Below, one piece after another: positions 25,140 through 36,833 of a stretch of 64,000 nucleotides of DNA. Position 1 is the stretch's first letter, and every line of letters begins with the position of its first letter. Both the position numbers and the translations under genes were made by a program. A model generated the notes under the pieces. That model was not told the DNA's origin and made no database searches. It saw only the letters and a list, made by a program, of their open reading frames with translations. The DNA is from Ophiodon elongatus (taxonomy: Eukaryota; Chordata; Actinopteri; Perciformes; Hexagrammidae). The DNA is taken from contig JACSYO010000534.1 of the NCBI GenBank assembly GCA_016806645.1, positions 51,001-115,000 of the forward strand. The letters run 5' to 3'.

Positions 25140-28100
25140 GAATATGTTCAAAAATACACAGTTTACTTGATTTACCTCAATACATTATCCCAGAACAGCA
25201 GACTCTCAAGTTTCATGTTAATTTTATGAATACATGATGTTCTCATAATTTTTCTGACTTAAAGCTGCATTTCCACGTTACATGCTCTCAAAAGACTTTT
25301 CAGCTGGGAAGAGGCCAACAGTGGAATTTGTTGAAAAATACACAGTTTACTTAATTTTCCTCAATTACATTGACCCAGAACAGCAGACTCTCAAGTTTCA
25401 TGTTAATTTCATTAATACATGATTTTCTCATCACTTTTCTGCCTTAATGCTAAATTTGGAGTATTTAAGGTCTGGAAAGACGTTTCGGCTACGAAGAGGC
25501 CAACAGTGAATTTTATTGAAAAATACACAGTTTACTTGATTTTCCTCAAAAAAATGTCCCTAAACAGCAGACTTTTAAGTTTCATGTTAATTTCATGAAT
25601 ACATGATGTTTTAATCACTTTTCTACCTTAAAGCTGCATTTCCACGTTGTATGCTCTTAAAATACGTTTCGGCTGGCAAGAGGCCAAAAGTGGAATCTGT
25701 TGAAAAATACACAGTTTACTTGATTTACCTCAATACGTTGTCCCAGTACAGCAGACTCTCAAGTTTCATGTTAATTTCATGAATACATGATGTTCTCGTC
25801 ACTTTTCTGACTTAAAGCTGCATTTCCACGTTGTAAGCTCTCAAAATAAGTTTCGTCAGGCAAGAGGCCAAAAGTGGAATATGTTGAAAAATACACAGTT
25901 TACTTCATTTACCTCAATACGTTGTCCCAGTACAGCAGACTCTCAAGTTTCATGTTAATTTCATGAATACATGATGTTCCCATCACATTTCTGCATTAAA
26001 TCATAATTTTCAGTTTTCATGGTCTGGAAAGACTTTTCGGCTTCGAAGAGGCCAACAGTGGATTTTGTTAAAAAATACACAGTTTAATTGATTTTCCTCA
26101 AAGAAATGTCCCTGAACAGCAGACTTTTAAGTTTCATGTTAATTTCATGAATACATGATGTTTTAATCACTTTTCTGCCTTAAAGATGCATTTCCACGTT
26201 GTATGCTCTCAAAATACGTTTCGTCAGGCAAGAGGCCAAAAGTGGATTATGTTGAAAAATACACAGTTTACTTGATTTACCTCAATACGTTGTCCCAGTA
26301 CAGCAGACTCTCAAGTTTCATGTTAATTTCATGAATACATGATGTTCTCGTCACTTTTCTGACTTAAAGCTGCATTTCCACGTTGTAAGCTCTCAAAATA
26401 CGTTTCGTCAGGCAAGAGGCCAAAAGTTTAATATGTTCAAAAATACACAGTTTACTTGATTTACCTCAATACATTATCCCAGAACAGCAGACTCTCAAGT
26501 TTCATGTTAATTTTATGAATACATGATGTTCTCATAATTTTTCTAACTTAAAGCTGCATTTCCACGTTGCATGCTCTCAAAAGACTTTTCAGCTGGGAAG
26601 AGGCCAACAGTGGAATTAGTTGAAAAATACACAGTTTACTTGATTTTCCTCAATTACATTGACCCAGAACAGCAGACTCTCAAGTTTCATGTTAATTTCA
26701 TGAATACATGATGTTCTCATAATTTTTCTAACTTAAAGCTGCATTTCCACGTTGCATGCTCTCAAAAGACTTTTCAGCTGGGAAGAGGCCAACAGTGGAA
26801 TTAGTTGAAAAATACACAGTTTACTTGATTTTCCTCAATTACATTGACCCAGAACAGCAGACTCTCAAGTTTCATGTTAATTTCATGAATACATGATGTT
26901 CTCATCACTTTTCTGCCTTAATGCTTAATTTTGAGTATTTAAGGTCTGGAAAGACGTTTCGGCTACGAAGAGGCCAACAGTGAATTTTATTGAAAAATAC
27001 ACAGTTTACTTGATTTTCCTCAGAAAAATGTCCCTGAACAGCAGACTTTTAAGTTTCATGTTAATTTCATGAATACATGATGTTCTCATAATTTTCTGAC
27101 TTAAAGCTGCATATCCACGTTTTATGATCTTAATAGACGTTTCGGCTGGCAAGAGGCCAAAAGTGGAATAAGTTGAAAAATACACAGTTTACTTGATTTA
27201 CCTCAATACATTATCCCAGAACAACAGACTCTCAAGTTTCATGTTAATTTCATGAATACATGATGTTTTAATCACTTTTCTGCCTTAAAGCTGCATTTCC
27301 ACGTTTTATGATCTTAATAGACGTTTCGGCTGGCAAGAGGCCAAAAGTGGAATAAGTTGAAAAATACACAGTTTACTTGATTTTCCTCAATTATATTGAC
27401 CCAGAACAGCAGACTCTCAAGTTTCATGTTAATTTCATGAATACATGATGTTCTCATAATTTTCTGACTTAAAGCTGCATATCCACGTTTTATGATCTTA
27501 ATAGACGTTTCGGCTGGCAAGAGGCCAAAAGTGGAATATGTTGAAAGATATACAGGAAAATACACAGTTTACTTGATTTACCTCAATTCATTGTCCCAGA
27601 ACAGCAAACTTTAAAGTGTCATGTTAATTTCATGAAAACATGGTGTTCTCATCACTTTTCTGCCTTAATGCTAAATTTTGAGTATTTATGGTCTGGAAAG
27701 ACTTTTCGGCTTCGAAGAGGCCAACAGTGGATTTTATTGAAAAATACACACTTTACTTGATTTTCCTCAGAAAAATGTCCCTGAACAGCAGACTTTTAAG
27801 TTTCATGTTAATTTCATGAATACATGATGTTTTAATCACTTTTCTGCCTTAAAGATGCATTTCCACGTTGTCTGCTCTTAAAATACGTTTCGGATGGTAA
27901 GAGGCCAAAAGTGGAATATGTTCAAAAATACACAGTCTACTTGATTTACCTCAATACATTATCCCAGAACAGCAGACTCTCAAGTTTCATGTTAATTTTA
28001 TGAATACATGATGTTCTCATAATTTTTCTGACTTAAAGCTGAATTTCCACGTTGCATGCTCTCAAAAGACTTTTCAGCTGGGAAGAGGCCAACAGTGGAA

Positions 28101-30230
28101 TTTGTTGAAAAATACACAGTTTACTTAATTTTCCTCAATTACATTGACCCAGAACAGCAGACTCTCAAGTTTCATGTTAATTTCATGAATACATGATTTT
28201 CTCATCACTTTTCTGCCTTAATGCTAAATTTGGAGTATTTAAGGTCTGGAAAGACGTTTCGGCTACAAAGAGGCCAACAGTGAATTTTATTGAAAAATAC
28301 ACAGTTTACTTGATTTTCCTCAGAAAAATGTCCCTAAACAGCAGACTTTTAAGTTTCATGTTAATTTCATGAATACATGATGTTTTAATCACTTTTCTGC
28401 CTTAAAGATGCATTTCCACATTGTATGCTCTTAAAATACGTTTCGTCTGGCAAGAGGCCAAAAGTGGAATATGTTGAAAAATACACAGTTTACTTGATTT
28501 ACCTCAATACGTTGTCCCAGTACAGCAGACTCTCAAGTTTCATGTTAATTTCATGAATACATGATGTTCTCGTCACTTTTCTGACTTAAAGCTGCATTTC
28601 CAGGTTGTATGCTCTCAAAATACGTTTCGTCAGGCAAGAGGCCAAAAGTGGAATATGTTGAAAAATACACAGTTTACTTGATTTACGTCAATACATTATC
28701 CCAGAACACCAGACTCTCAAGTTTCATGTTAATTTCATGAATACATGATGTTTTAATCACTTTTCTGCCTTAAAGATGCATTTCCACGTTGTATGCTCTT
28801 AAAATACGTTTCGGCTGGCAAGAGGCCAAAAGTGGAATCTGTTGAAAAATACACAGTTTACTTCATTTACCTCAATACGTTGTCCCAGTACAGCAGACTC
28901 TCAAGTTTCATGTTAATTTCATGAATACATGATGTTCTCGTCACTTTTCTGACTTAAAGCTGCATTTCCACGTTGTAAGCTCTCAAAATACGTTTCGTCA
29001 GGCAAGAGGCCAAAAGTGGAATATGTTGAAAGATATACAGGAAAATACACAGTTTACTTGATTTACCTCAATTCATTGTCCCAGAACAGCAAACTTTAAA
29101 GTGTCATGTTAATTTCATGAAAACATGGTGTTCTCATCACTTTTCTGCCTTAATGCTAAATTTTGAGTATTTATGGTCTGGAAAGACTTTTCGGCTTCGA
29201 AGAGGCCAACAGTGGATTTTATTGAAAAATACACACTTTACTTGATTTTCCTCAGAAAAATGTCCCTGAACAGCAGACTTTTAAGTTTCATGTTAATTTC
29301 ATGAATACATGATGTTTTAATCACTTTTCTGCCTTAAAGATGCATTTCCACATTGTCTGCTCGTCAAATACGTTTCGGCTGGTAAGAGGCCAAAAGTGGA
29401 ATATGTTCAAAAATACACAGTTTACTTGATTTACCTCAATACGTTGTCCCAGTACAGCAGACTCTCAAGTTTCATGTTAATTTCATGAATACATGATGTT
29501 CTCATCACATTTCTGCATTAAATCATAATTTTCAGTATTTATGGTCTGGAAAGACTTTTCGGCTTCGAAGAGGCCAACAGTGGATTTTGTTAAAAATTAC
29601 ACAGTTTAATTGATTTTCCTCAAAGGAATGTCCCTGAAAAGCAGACTTTTAAGTTTCATGTTAATTTCATGAATACATGATGTTTTAATCACTTTTCTGC
29701 CTTAAAGATGCATTTCCACGTTGTATGCTCTCAAAAGACGTACAGGCTGGCAAGAGGCCAAAATTGGAATATGTTGAAAAATACACAGTTTACTTGATTT
29801 ACCTCAATACATTATCCCAGAATAGCAGACTCTCAAGTTTCATGTTAATTTTATGAATACATGATGTTCTCATAATTTTTCTGACTTAAAGCTGCATTTC
29901 CACGTTGCATGCTCTCAAAAGACTTTTCAGCTGGGAAGAGGCCAACAGTGGAATTTGTTGAAAAATACACAGTTTACTTGATTTTCCTAAATTACATTGA
30001 CCCAGAACAGCAGACTCTCAAGTTTCATGTTAATTTCATGAATACATGATGTTCTCATCACTTTTCTGCCTTAATGCTAAATTTGGAGTATTTAAGGTCT
30101 GGAAAGACGTTTCGGCTACGAAGAGGCCAACAGTGAATTTTATTGAAAAATACACAGTTTACTTGATTTTCCTCAGAAAAATGTCCCTGAACAGCAGACT
30201 TTTAAGTTTCATGTTAATTTCATGAATACA
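25140..30230. repeat. Macro-repeat of about 15 monomers within A block 2
   Basis: The run 'acttaattttcctcaatta', 'gattttctcatcac', 'aaatttggagtatttaagg', 'cggctacgaagagg' appears at 25.35 kb and at 28.12 kb, 2,774 bp (15 monomers) apart. A third related copy ('cctaaattacattgaccc') is near 29.98 kb. A second overlapping repeat has a period of 8 monomers: 'gaaagatatacagg' is at 27,543 and 29,028 (1,485 bp). The two periods interleave, so more than one unequal exchange is recorded here. Confidence 0.75.
26541..26910. repeat. Perfect tandem duplication of a single monomer
   Basis: Two adjacent 185-bp monomers beginning 'ttctaacttaaagctgc' at 26,541 and 26,726 look identical by eye, including the uncommon 'ttctaactt' and 'ggaattagttg'. 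Neighbouring monomers on both sides differ at many positions. This is probably the youngest exchange in the window. Confidence 0.82.
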
Positions 30231-31187
30231 TGATATTCTCATAATTTTCTGAATTAAAGCTGCATATCCACATTATATGCTCTTAAAATACGTTTCGTCT
30301 GGCAAGAGGCCAAAAGTGGAATATGTTGAAAAATACACAGTTTACTTGATTTACCTCAATACATTATCCCAGTACAGCAGACTCTCAAGTTTCATGTTAA
30401 TTTCATGAATACATGATGTTCTCGTCACTTTTCTGACTTAAAGCTGCATTTCCACGTTGTATGCTCTCAAAATACGTTTCGTCAGGCAAGAGGCCAAAAG
30501 TGGAATATGTTGAAAAATACACAGTTTACTTGATTTACCTCAATACATTATCCCAGAACAGCAGACTCTCAAGTTTCATGTTAATTTCATTAATACATGA
30601 TGTTTTAATCACTTTTCTGCCTTAAAGATGCATTTCCACGTTGTATGCTCTCAAAAGACGTATCGGCTGGCAAGAGGCCAAAATTGGAATATGTTGAAAA
30701 ATACACAGTTTACTTGATTTACCTCAATACATTATCCCAGTACATCACACTCTCAAGTTTCATGTTAATTTCATGAATACATGATGTTCTTGTCACTTTT
30801 CTGACTTAAAGCTGCATTTCCACGTTGTATGCTCTCAAAATACGTTTCGTCAGGCAAGATGCCAAAAGTGGAATATGTTGAAAAATACACAGTTTACTTG
30901 ATTTACCTCAATACATTGTCCCAGAACAGCACACTCTCAAGTTTCATGTTAATTTCATGAATACATGATTTTCTCATCACTTTTCAGCCTTAATGCTGCA
31001 TTTTCAGTATTTATAGTCTGGAAAGACGTTTCGGCTTCGAAGAGGCCAACAGTGGATTTTGTTGAAAAATACACAGTTTAATTGATTTTCCTCAAAATAA
31101 ATGTCACTGAACAGCAGACTTTTAAGTTTCATGTTAATTTCATGAATACATGATGTTTTAATCACTTTTCTGCCTTAAAGCTGCATT

Positions 31188-33394
31188 TATCAATTTTTAT
31201 TGTCACAAACGACGTTTCAGCCTGCGAACGGGCCAAAAGTGGATTTTGTTGCAAAATAAACAATTTACTTGATAATCCTCTATAAAGTCTCCCAGAACAG
31301 CAGACGTTCAAGATTCTGGTTATGTTCATGAATATGTGATGTTTCCATCACTTTTCTGCCTTAGAAAATCATTTTCAGTTTTCATGGTCTAAAAAGACGT
31401 TTCAGCCTGCATATAGGCCAAAAGTGGATTTTGTTGCAAAATACATAGTTTACTTGTTACTCCTCTATAAAGTCTCCCAGAACAGCAGACTTTCAAGATT
31501 CTTATTATGTCCATGAATATATGATGTTTCCATCACTTTCCTGCCTAAAAAATTAATTTTCAGTTTTTATGGTCTAAAAAGACGTTTCAGCCTGAGAGCA
31601 GGTCAAAAGTGGATTTTGTTGCAAAATACACAATTTACTTGATAATCCTCTATAAAGTCTCCCAGATCAGCAGTCTTTCAAGATTCTTGTTATGTACATG
31701 AATAAGTGATGTTTCCATCATTTTTCTGCTTTAAAGCTGCATTTTCAGTTTTTGTGGTCTCAAAAGACGTTTCATTCTGCATATAGGCCAAAAGTGGATT
31801 TTGTTGCAAAATACATAGTTTACTTGTTACTCCTCTATAAAGTCTCCCAGAACAGCAGACTTTAAAGATTCTTATTCTGTCCATGAATACATGATGTTTC
31901 AATCACTTTTCTGCCTTAGAAAATAATTTCCAATTTTTATGGTCTAAAAAGACGTTTCAGCCTGCGAACAGGACAAAAATGGATTTTGTTGCAAAATACA
32001 CAGTTTACTTGATATTCCTCTATAAATTCTCCCAGATCAGCAGACTTTCAAGTTTCATGCTATGTACATGAATATGTGATGTTTCCATCACTTTCCTGCC
32101 TAAAAAAATTAATTTTCAGTTTTTATGGTCTAAAAAGACGTTTCAGCCTGAGAGCAGGTCAAAAGTGGATTTTGTTGCAAAATACACAGTTTACTTGATA
32201 ATCCTCTATAAAGTCTCCCAGATGAGCAGACTTTCAAGTTTCATGTTATGTACATGAATATGTGATGTTTCCATCACTTTCCTGCCTAAAAAATTAATTT
32301 TCAGTTTTTATGGTCTAAAAAGACGTTTCAGCCTGCGAACAGGACAAAAATGGATTTTGTTGCAAAATACACAGTTTACTTGATATTCCTCTATAAATTC
32401 TCCCAGATCAGCAGACTTTCAAGTTTCATGCTATGTACATGAATATGTGATGTTTCCATCACTTTCCTGCCTAAATAAATAATTTTCAGTTTTTATGGTC
32501 TAAAAAGACGTTTCAGCCTGAGAGCAGGCCAAAAGTGGATTTTGTTGCAAAATACATAGTTTACTTGTTACTCCTCTATAAAGTCTCCCAGAACAGCAGA
32601 CTTTCAAGATTCTTATTATGTCCATGAATATATGATGTTTCCATCACTTTCCTGCCTTAAAAATTTATTTTCAGTTTTTATGGTCTAAAAAGACGTTTCA
32701 GCCTGAGAGCAGGTCAAAAGTGGATTTTGTTGCAAAATACACAATTTACTTGATAATCCTCTATAAAGTCTCCCAGATCAGCAGACTTTCAAGTTTCATG
32801 TTATGTACATGAACATGTGATGTTTCCATCACTTTCCTGCCTTAGAAAATAATTTTCAGTTTTTATGGTCTAAAAAGACGTTTCAGCCTGAGAGCAGGTC
32901 AAAAGTGGATTTTGTTGCAAAATACACAGTTTACTTGATATTCCTCTATAAAGTCTTCCAGAACAGCAGTCTTTCAAGATTCTTGTTATGTACATGAATA
33001 TGTGATGTTTCCATCATTTTTCTGCTTTACAGCTGCATTTTCAGTTTTTGTGGTCTCAAAAGACGTTTCAGCCTGCGAACATGACAGAAATTGTTTTTTT
33101 TGCAAAATACACAGTTTACTTGATAATCCTCTATAAAGTCTCCCAGAACAGCAGACTTTAAAGATTCTTATTCTGTCCATGAATACATGATGTTTCCATC
33201 ACTTTTCTGCCTTAGAAAATAATTTTCAGTTTTTATGGTCTAAAAAGACGTTTCAGCCTGCGAACAGGACAAAAATGGATTTTGTTGCAAAATACACAGT
33301 TTACTTGATATTCCTCTATAAATTCTCCCAGATCAGCAGACTTTCAAGTTTCATGTTATGTACATGAATATGTGATGTTTCCATCACGTTTCTG
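31188..33394. repeat. Satellite family B, block 2 (about 12 monomers)
   Basis: It opens with the same hybrid monomer as the first B block ('ttattgtcacaaacgacg'), followed as in block 1 by a monomer with 'gcctgcatatagg' and 'catagtttacttgttactcc' and then by 'cctgcctaaaaa' monomers. It also contains an A-like 'gcatttt...tctgccttaaagctg' variant near 31,720. A dimer is duplicated inside: 'tttcatgctatgtacatg' at 32,053 and 32,424, 371 bp apart. It ends by switching to A at 'ccatcacgtttctgcc' near 33,390. Two minus-strand frames of 64-70 codons exist and are repeat shadows. Confidence 0.93.
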
Positions 33395-33470
33395 CCTTAA
33401 AGCTGCATATCCACGTTTTATGATCTTAATAGACGTTTCAGCTGGCAAGAGGCCAAAAGTGGAATATTTT

Positions 33471-33494
33471 GAAAAATACACAGAAAAATACACA
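33471..33494. repeat. 12-bp tandem duplication inside one monomer lineage
   Basis: 'gaaaaatacaca' is present twice in a row. Diverged forms of the same duplication ('gaaagatataca' then 'ggaaaatacaca') occur at 27,543 and 29,028. All three are followed by 'cctcaattcattgtcccag', 'aaactttaaagt' and 'gaaaacatggtgttc'. The related monomers at 13,980 and 59,320 lack it. Confidence 0.8.
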
Positions 33495-34240
33495 GTTTAC
33501 TTGATTTACCTCAATTCATTGTCCCAGAACAGCAAACTTTAAAGTATCATGTTAATTTCATGAAAACATGGTGTTCTCATCACTTTTCTGCATTAAAGCT
33601 GCATTTTCAATATTAATGGTCTGAAAAGATGTTTCAGGCTGGGAAGAGGCCAAAACTGGAATATGTTGAAAAATACACAGTTTACTTGATTTACCTCAAT
33701 ACATTGTCCCAGGACAGCAGACTCTCAAGTTTCATGTTAATTTCATGAATACATGATGTTCTCATCACTTTTCTGCCTTAATAATAAATCTTGAGTATTT
33801 ATGGTCTGGAAAGACGTTTCGGCTTCGAAGAGGCCAACAGTGGATTATGTTGAAAAATACAGAAGTTTAATTGATTTTCCTCAAAAAAAATGTCCCTGAA
33901 CAGCAGACTTTTAAGTTTCATGTTAATTTCATGAATACATGATGTTATAATCACTTTTCTGCCTTAAAGCTGCATATCCACGTTGTAAAAATACGTTTCG
34001 GCTGGCAAGAGGCCAAAAGTGGAATATGTTCAAAAATACACAGTTTACTTGATTTACCTCAATACGTTGTCCCAGTACAGCAGACTCTCAAGTTTCATGT
34101 TAATTTTATGAATACATGATGTTCTCATAATTTTTCTGCATTAAAGCTGCATTTCCACCTTGTATGCTCTCAAAAGACGTATCTCCTGGGAAGAGGTCAA
34201 CAGTGGATTTTGTTGAAAAATACACAGTTTACTTGATTTT

Positions 34241-36833
34241 CTTCAAAGAAATGTCCCAGAACAGCAGACTCTCAAGTTTCTTGTTAATTTCATGAATACA
34301 AGATGTTCTCGTCACTTTTCTGACTTAAAGCTGCATTTCCACGTTGTATGCTCTTAAAATACGTTTCGGCTGGCAAGAGGCCAAAAGTGGAATATGTTCA
34401 AAAATACACAGTTTACTTGATTTACCTCAATACATTGTCCCAGGACAGCCCTGAACAGCAGACTTTTAAGTTTCATGTTAATTTCATGAATACATGATGT
34501 TATAATCACTTTTCTGCCTTAAAGCTGCATTTCCACATTATATGCTCTTAAAATACGTTTCGTCTGGCAAGAGGCCAAAAGTGGAATATGTTGAAAAATA
34601 CACAGTTTTCTTGATTTACCTCAATACATTATCCCAGTACAGCAGACTCTCAAGTTTCATGTTAATTTCATGAATACATGATGTTCTCGTCACTTTTCTG
34701 ACTTAAAGCTGCATTTCCACGTTGTATGCTCTCAAAATACGTTTCGTCAGGCAAGAGGCGAAAAGTGGAATATGTTGAAAAATACACAGTTTACTTGATT
34801 TACCTCAATACATTATCGCAGAACAGCAGACTCTCAAGTTTCATGTTAATTTCATGAATAAATTATGTTTTAATCACTTTTCAGCCTTAAAGATGCATTT
34901 CCACGTTGTATGCTCTCAAAAGACGTATTGGCTGGCAAGAGGCAGAAATTGGAATATGTTGAAAAATACACAGTTTACTTGATTTACCTCAATACATTGT
35001 CCCAGAACAGCAGACTCTCAAGTTTCATGTTAATTTCATGAATATATGATGTTCTCGTCACTTTTCAGCCTTAACGCTGCATTTTCAGTATTTATAGTCT
35101 GGAAAGACGTTTCGGCTTCGAAGAGGCTAACAGTGGATTTTGTTGAAAAATACACAGTTCAATTGATTTTCCTAAAAATAAATGTCACTGAACAGCAGAC
35201 TTTTAAGTTTCATGTTAATTTCATGAATACATGATGTTTTAATCACTTTTCTGCCTTAAAGCTGCATTTCCACATTATATGCTCTTAAAATACGTTTCGT
35301 CTGGCAAGAGGCCAAAAGTGGAATATGTTGAAAAATACACAGTTTACTTGATTTACTTTACTTGAATACATTATCCCAGTACAGCAGACTCTCAAGTTTC
35401 ATGTTAATTTCATGAATACATGATGTTCTCGTCACTTTTCTGACTTAAAGCTGCATTTCCATGTTGTATGCTCTTAACATACGTTTCGTCAGGCAAGAGG
35501 CCAAAAGTGGAATATGTTGAAAAATACACAGTTTACTTGATTTACCTCAATACATTGTCCCAGAACAGCACACTCTCAAGTTTCATGTTTACTTTATGAA
35601 TACATGTTGTTCTCATCACTTTTCAGCCTTAATGCTGCATTTTCAGTATTTATAGTCTGGAAAGACGTTTCGGCTTCGAAGAGGCCAAAAGTGGATTTTG
35701 TTGAAAAATACACAGTTTAATTGATTTTCCTCAAAAAAAATTTCCCTAAACAGCAGACTTTTAAGATTCATGTTAATTTCATAAATACATGATGTTTTAA
35801 TCACTTTTCTGCCTTAATGCTGCATTTCCACGTTGTATGCTCTCAAAATACGTATCGGCTGGCAAGAGCCAAAAATTGGAATATGTTGAAAAATACACAG
35901 TTCACTTGATTTTCCTCAAAACAATGTCCCAGAACAGCAGACTCTCAAGTTTCATGTTATTCTTTGATACATGATATTTTAATCACTTTTGCTGCCTCAA
36001 AGCTGCATTTCCACATTATATAATCTTAAAATACGTTTCGTCTGGCAAGAGGCCAAAAGTGGAATATGTTGAAAAATACACAGTTTACTTGATTTACCTC
36101 AATACATTATCCCAGAACAGCAGACTCTCAAGTTTCATGTTAATTTCATGAATACATGATATTTTAATCACTTTTCTGCCTTAAAGCTGCATTTCCACGT
36201 TGTATGCTCTCAAAATACGTATCGGCTGGCAAGAGCCAAAAATTGGAATATGTTGAAAAATACACAGTTCACTTGATTTTCCTCAAAACAATGTCCCTGA
36301 AAAGCAGACTTTTAAGTTTCATGTTAATTTCATGAATACATGATGTTTTAATCACTTTTGCTGCCTCAAAGCTGCATTTCCACATTATATGCTCTTAAAA
36401 TACGTTTCGTCTGGCAAGAGGCCAAAAGTGGAATATGTTGAAAAATACACAGTTTACTTGATTTACCTCAATACATTATCCCAGTACAGCAGACTCTCAA
36501 GTTTCATGTTAATTTCATGAATACATGATGTTTTAATCACTTTTCTGCATTAAAGCTGCATTTCCACGTTGTATGCTCTCAAAATACGTTTCGTCTGGCA
36601 AGAGGCCAAAAGTGGAATATGTTGAAAAATACACAGTTTACTTGATTTACCTCAATACATTATCCCAGAACAGCAGACTCTCAAGTTTCATGTTAATTTT
36701 ATGAATACATGATGTTCTCATAATTTTTCTGCATTAAAGCTGCATTTCCACCTTGTATGCTCTCAAAAGACGTATCTCCTGGGAAGAGGTCAACAGTGGA
36801 TTTTGTTGAAAAATACACAGTTTACTTGATTTT
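34241..36833. repeat. Macro-repeat P, copy 1
   Basis: Contains in order 'ttcttgttaatttcatg' with 'acaagatg', 'cacagttttcttgatttacc' (34,601), 'ggcagaaattgg' (34,941), a c-like monomer with 'gaggctaacagtgg' (35,125), 'ttccctaaacagcag', 'cgtatcggctggcaagagcc' and 'cttttgctgcctcaaagctg'. Copy 2 matches at an offset of 2,593 bp up to 34,439 and 2,768-2,770 bp after 34,449, so about 175 bp (one monomer less 10 bp) has been lost here. The break leaves an out-of-register 'gtcccaggacagccctgaac'. One further monomer present in copy 2 is missing between 34,941 and 35,125. Confidence 0.82.

Larger units (their letters stand above)
22873..31187. repeat. Satellite family A, block 2 (about 45 monomers, mosaic)
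   Basis: All A-type. The left 1.4 kb and the right 0.9 kb (30.3-31.2 kb) carry HOR-type monomers like a', b and c of the first 11 kb. The centre consists of other types: 'gttgcatgctctcaaaag' with 'ttttcagctgggaag', 'aaatttggagtatttaagg' with 'cggctacgaagagg', and 'catatccacgttttatgat'. Internal repeats of 1, 8 and 15 monomers are described separately. No gene or foreign insertion was seen apart from a T/G-rich interruption at 24.3 kb. Confidence 0.93.
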
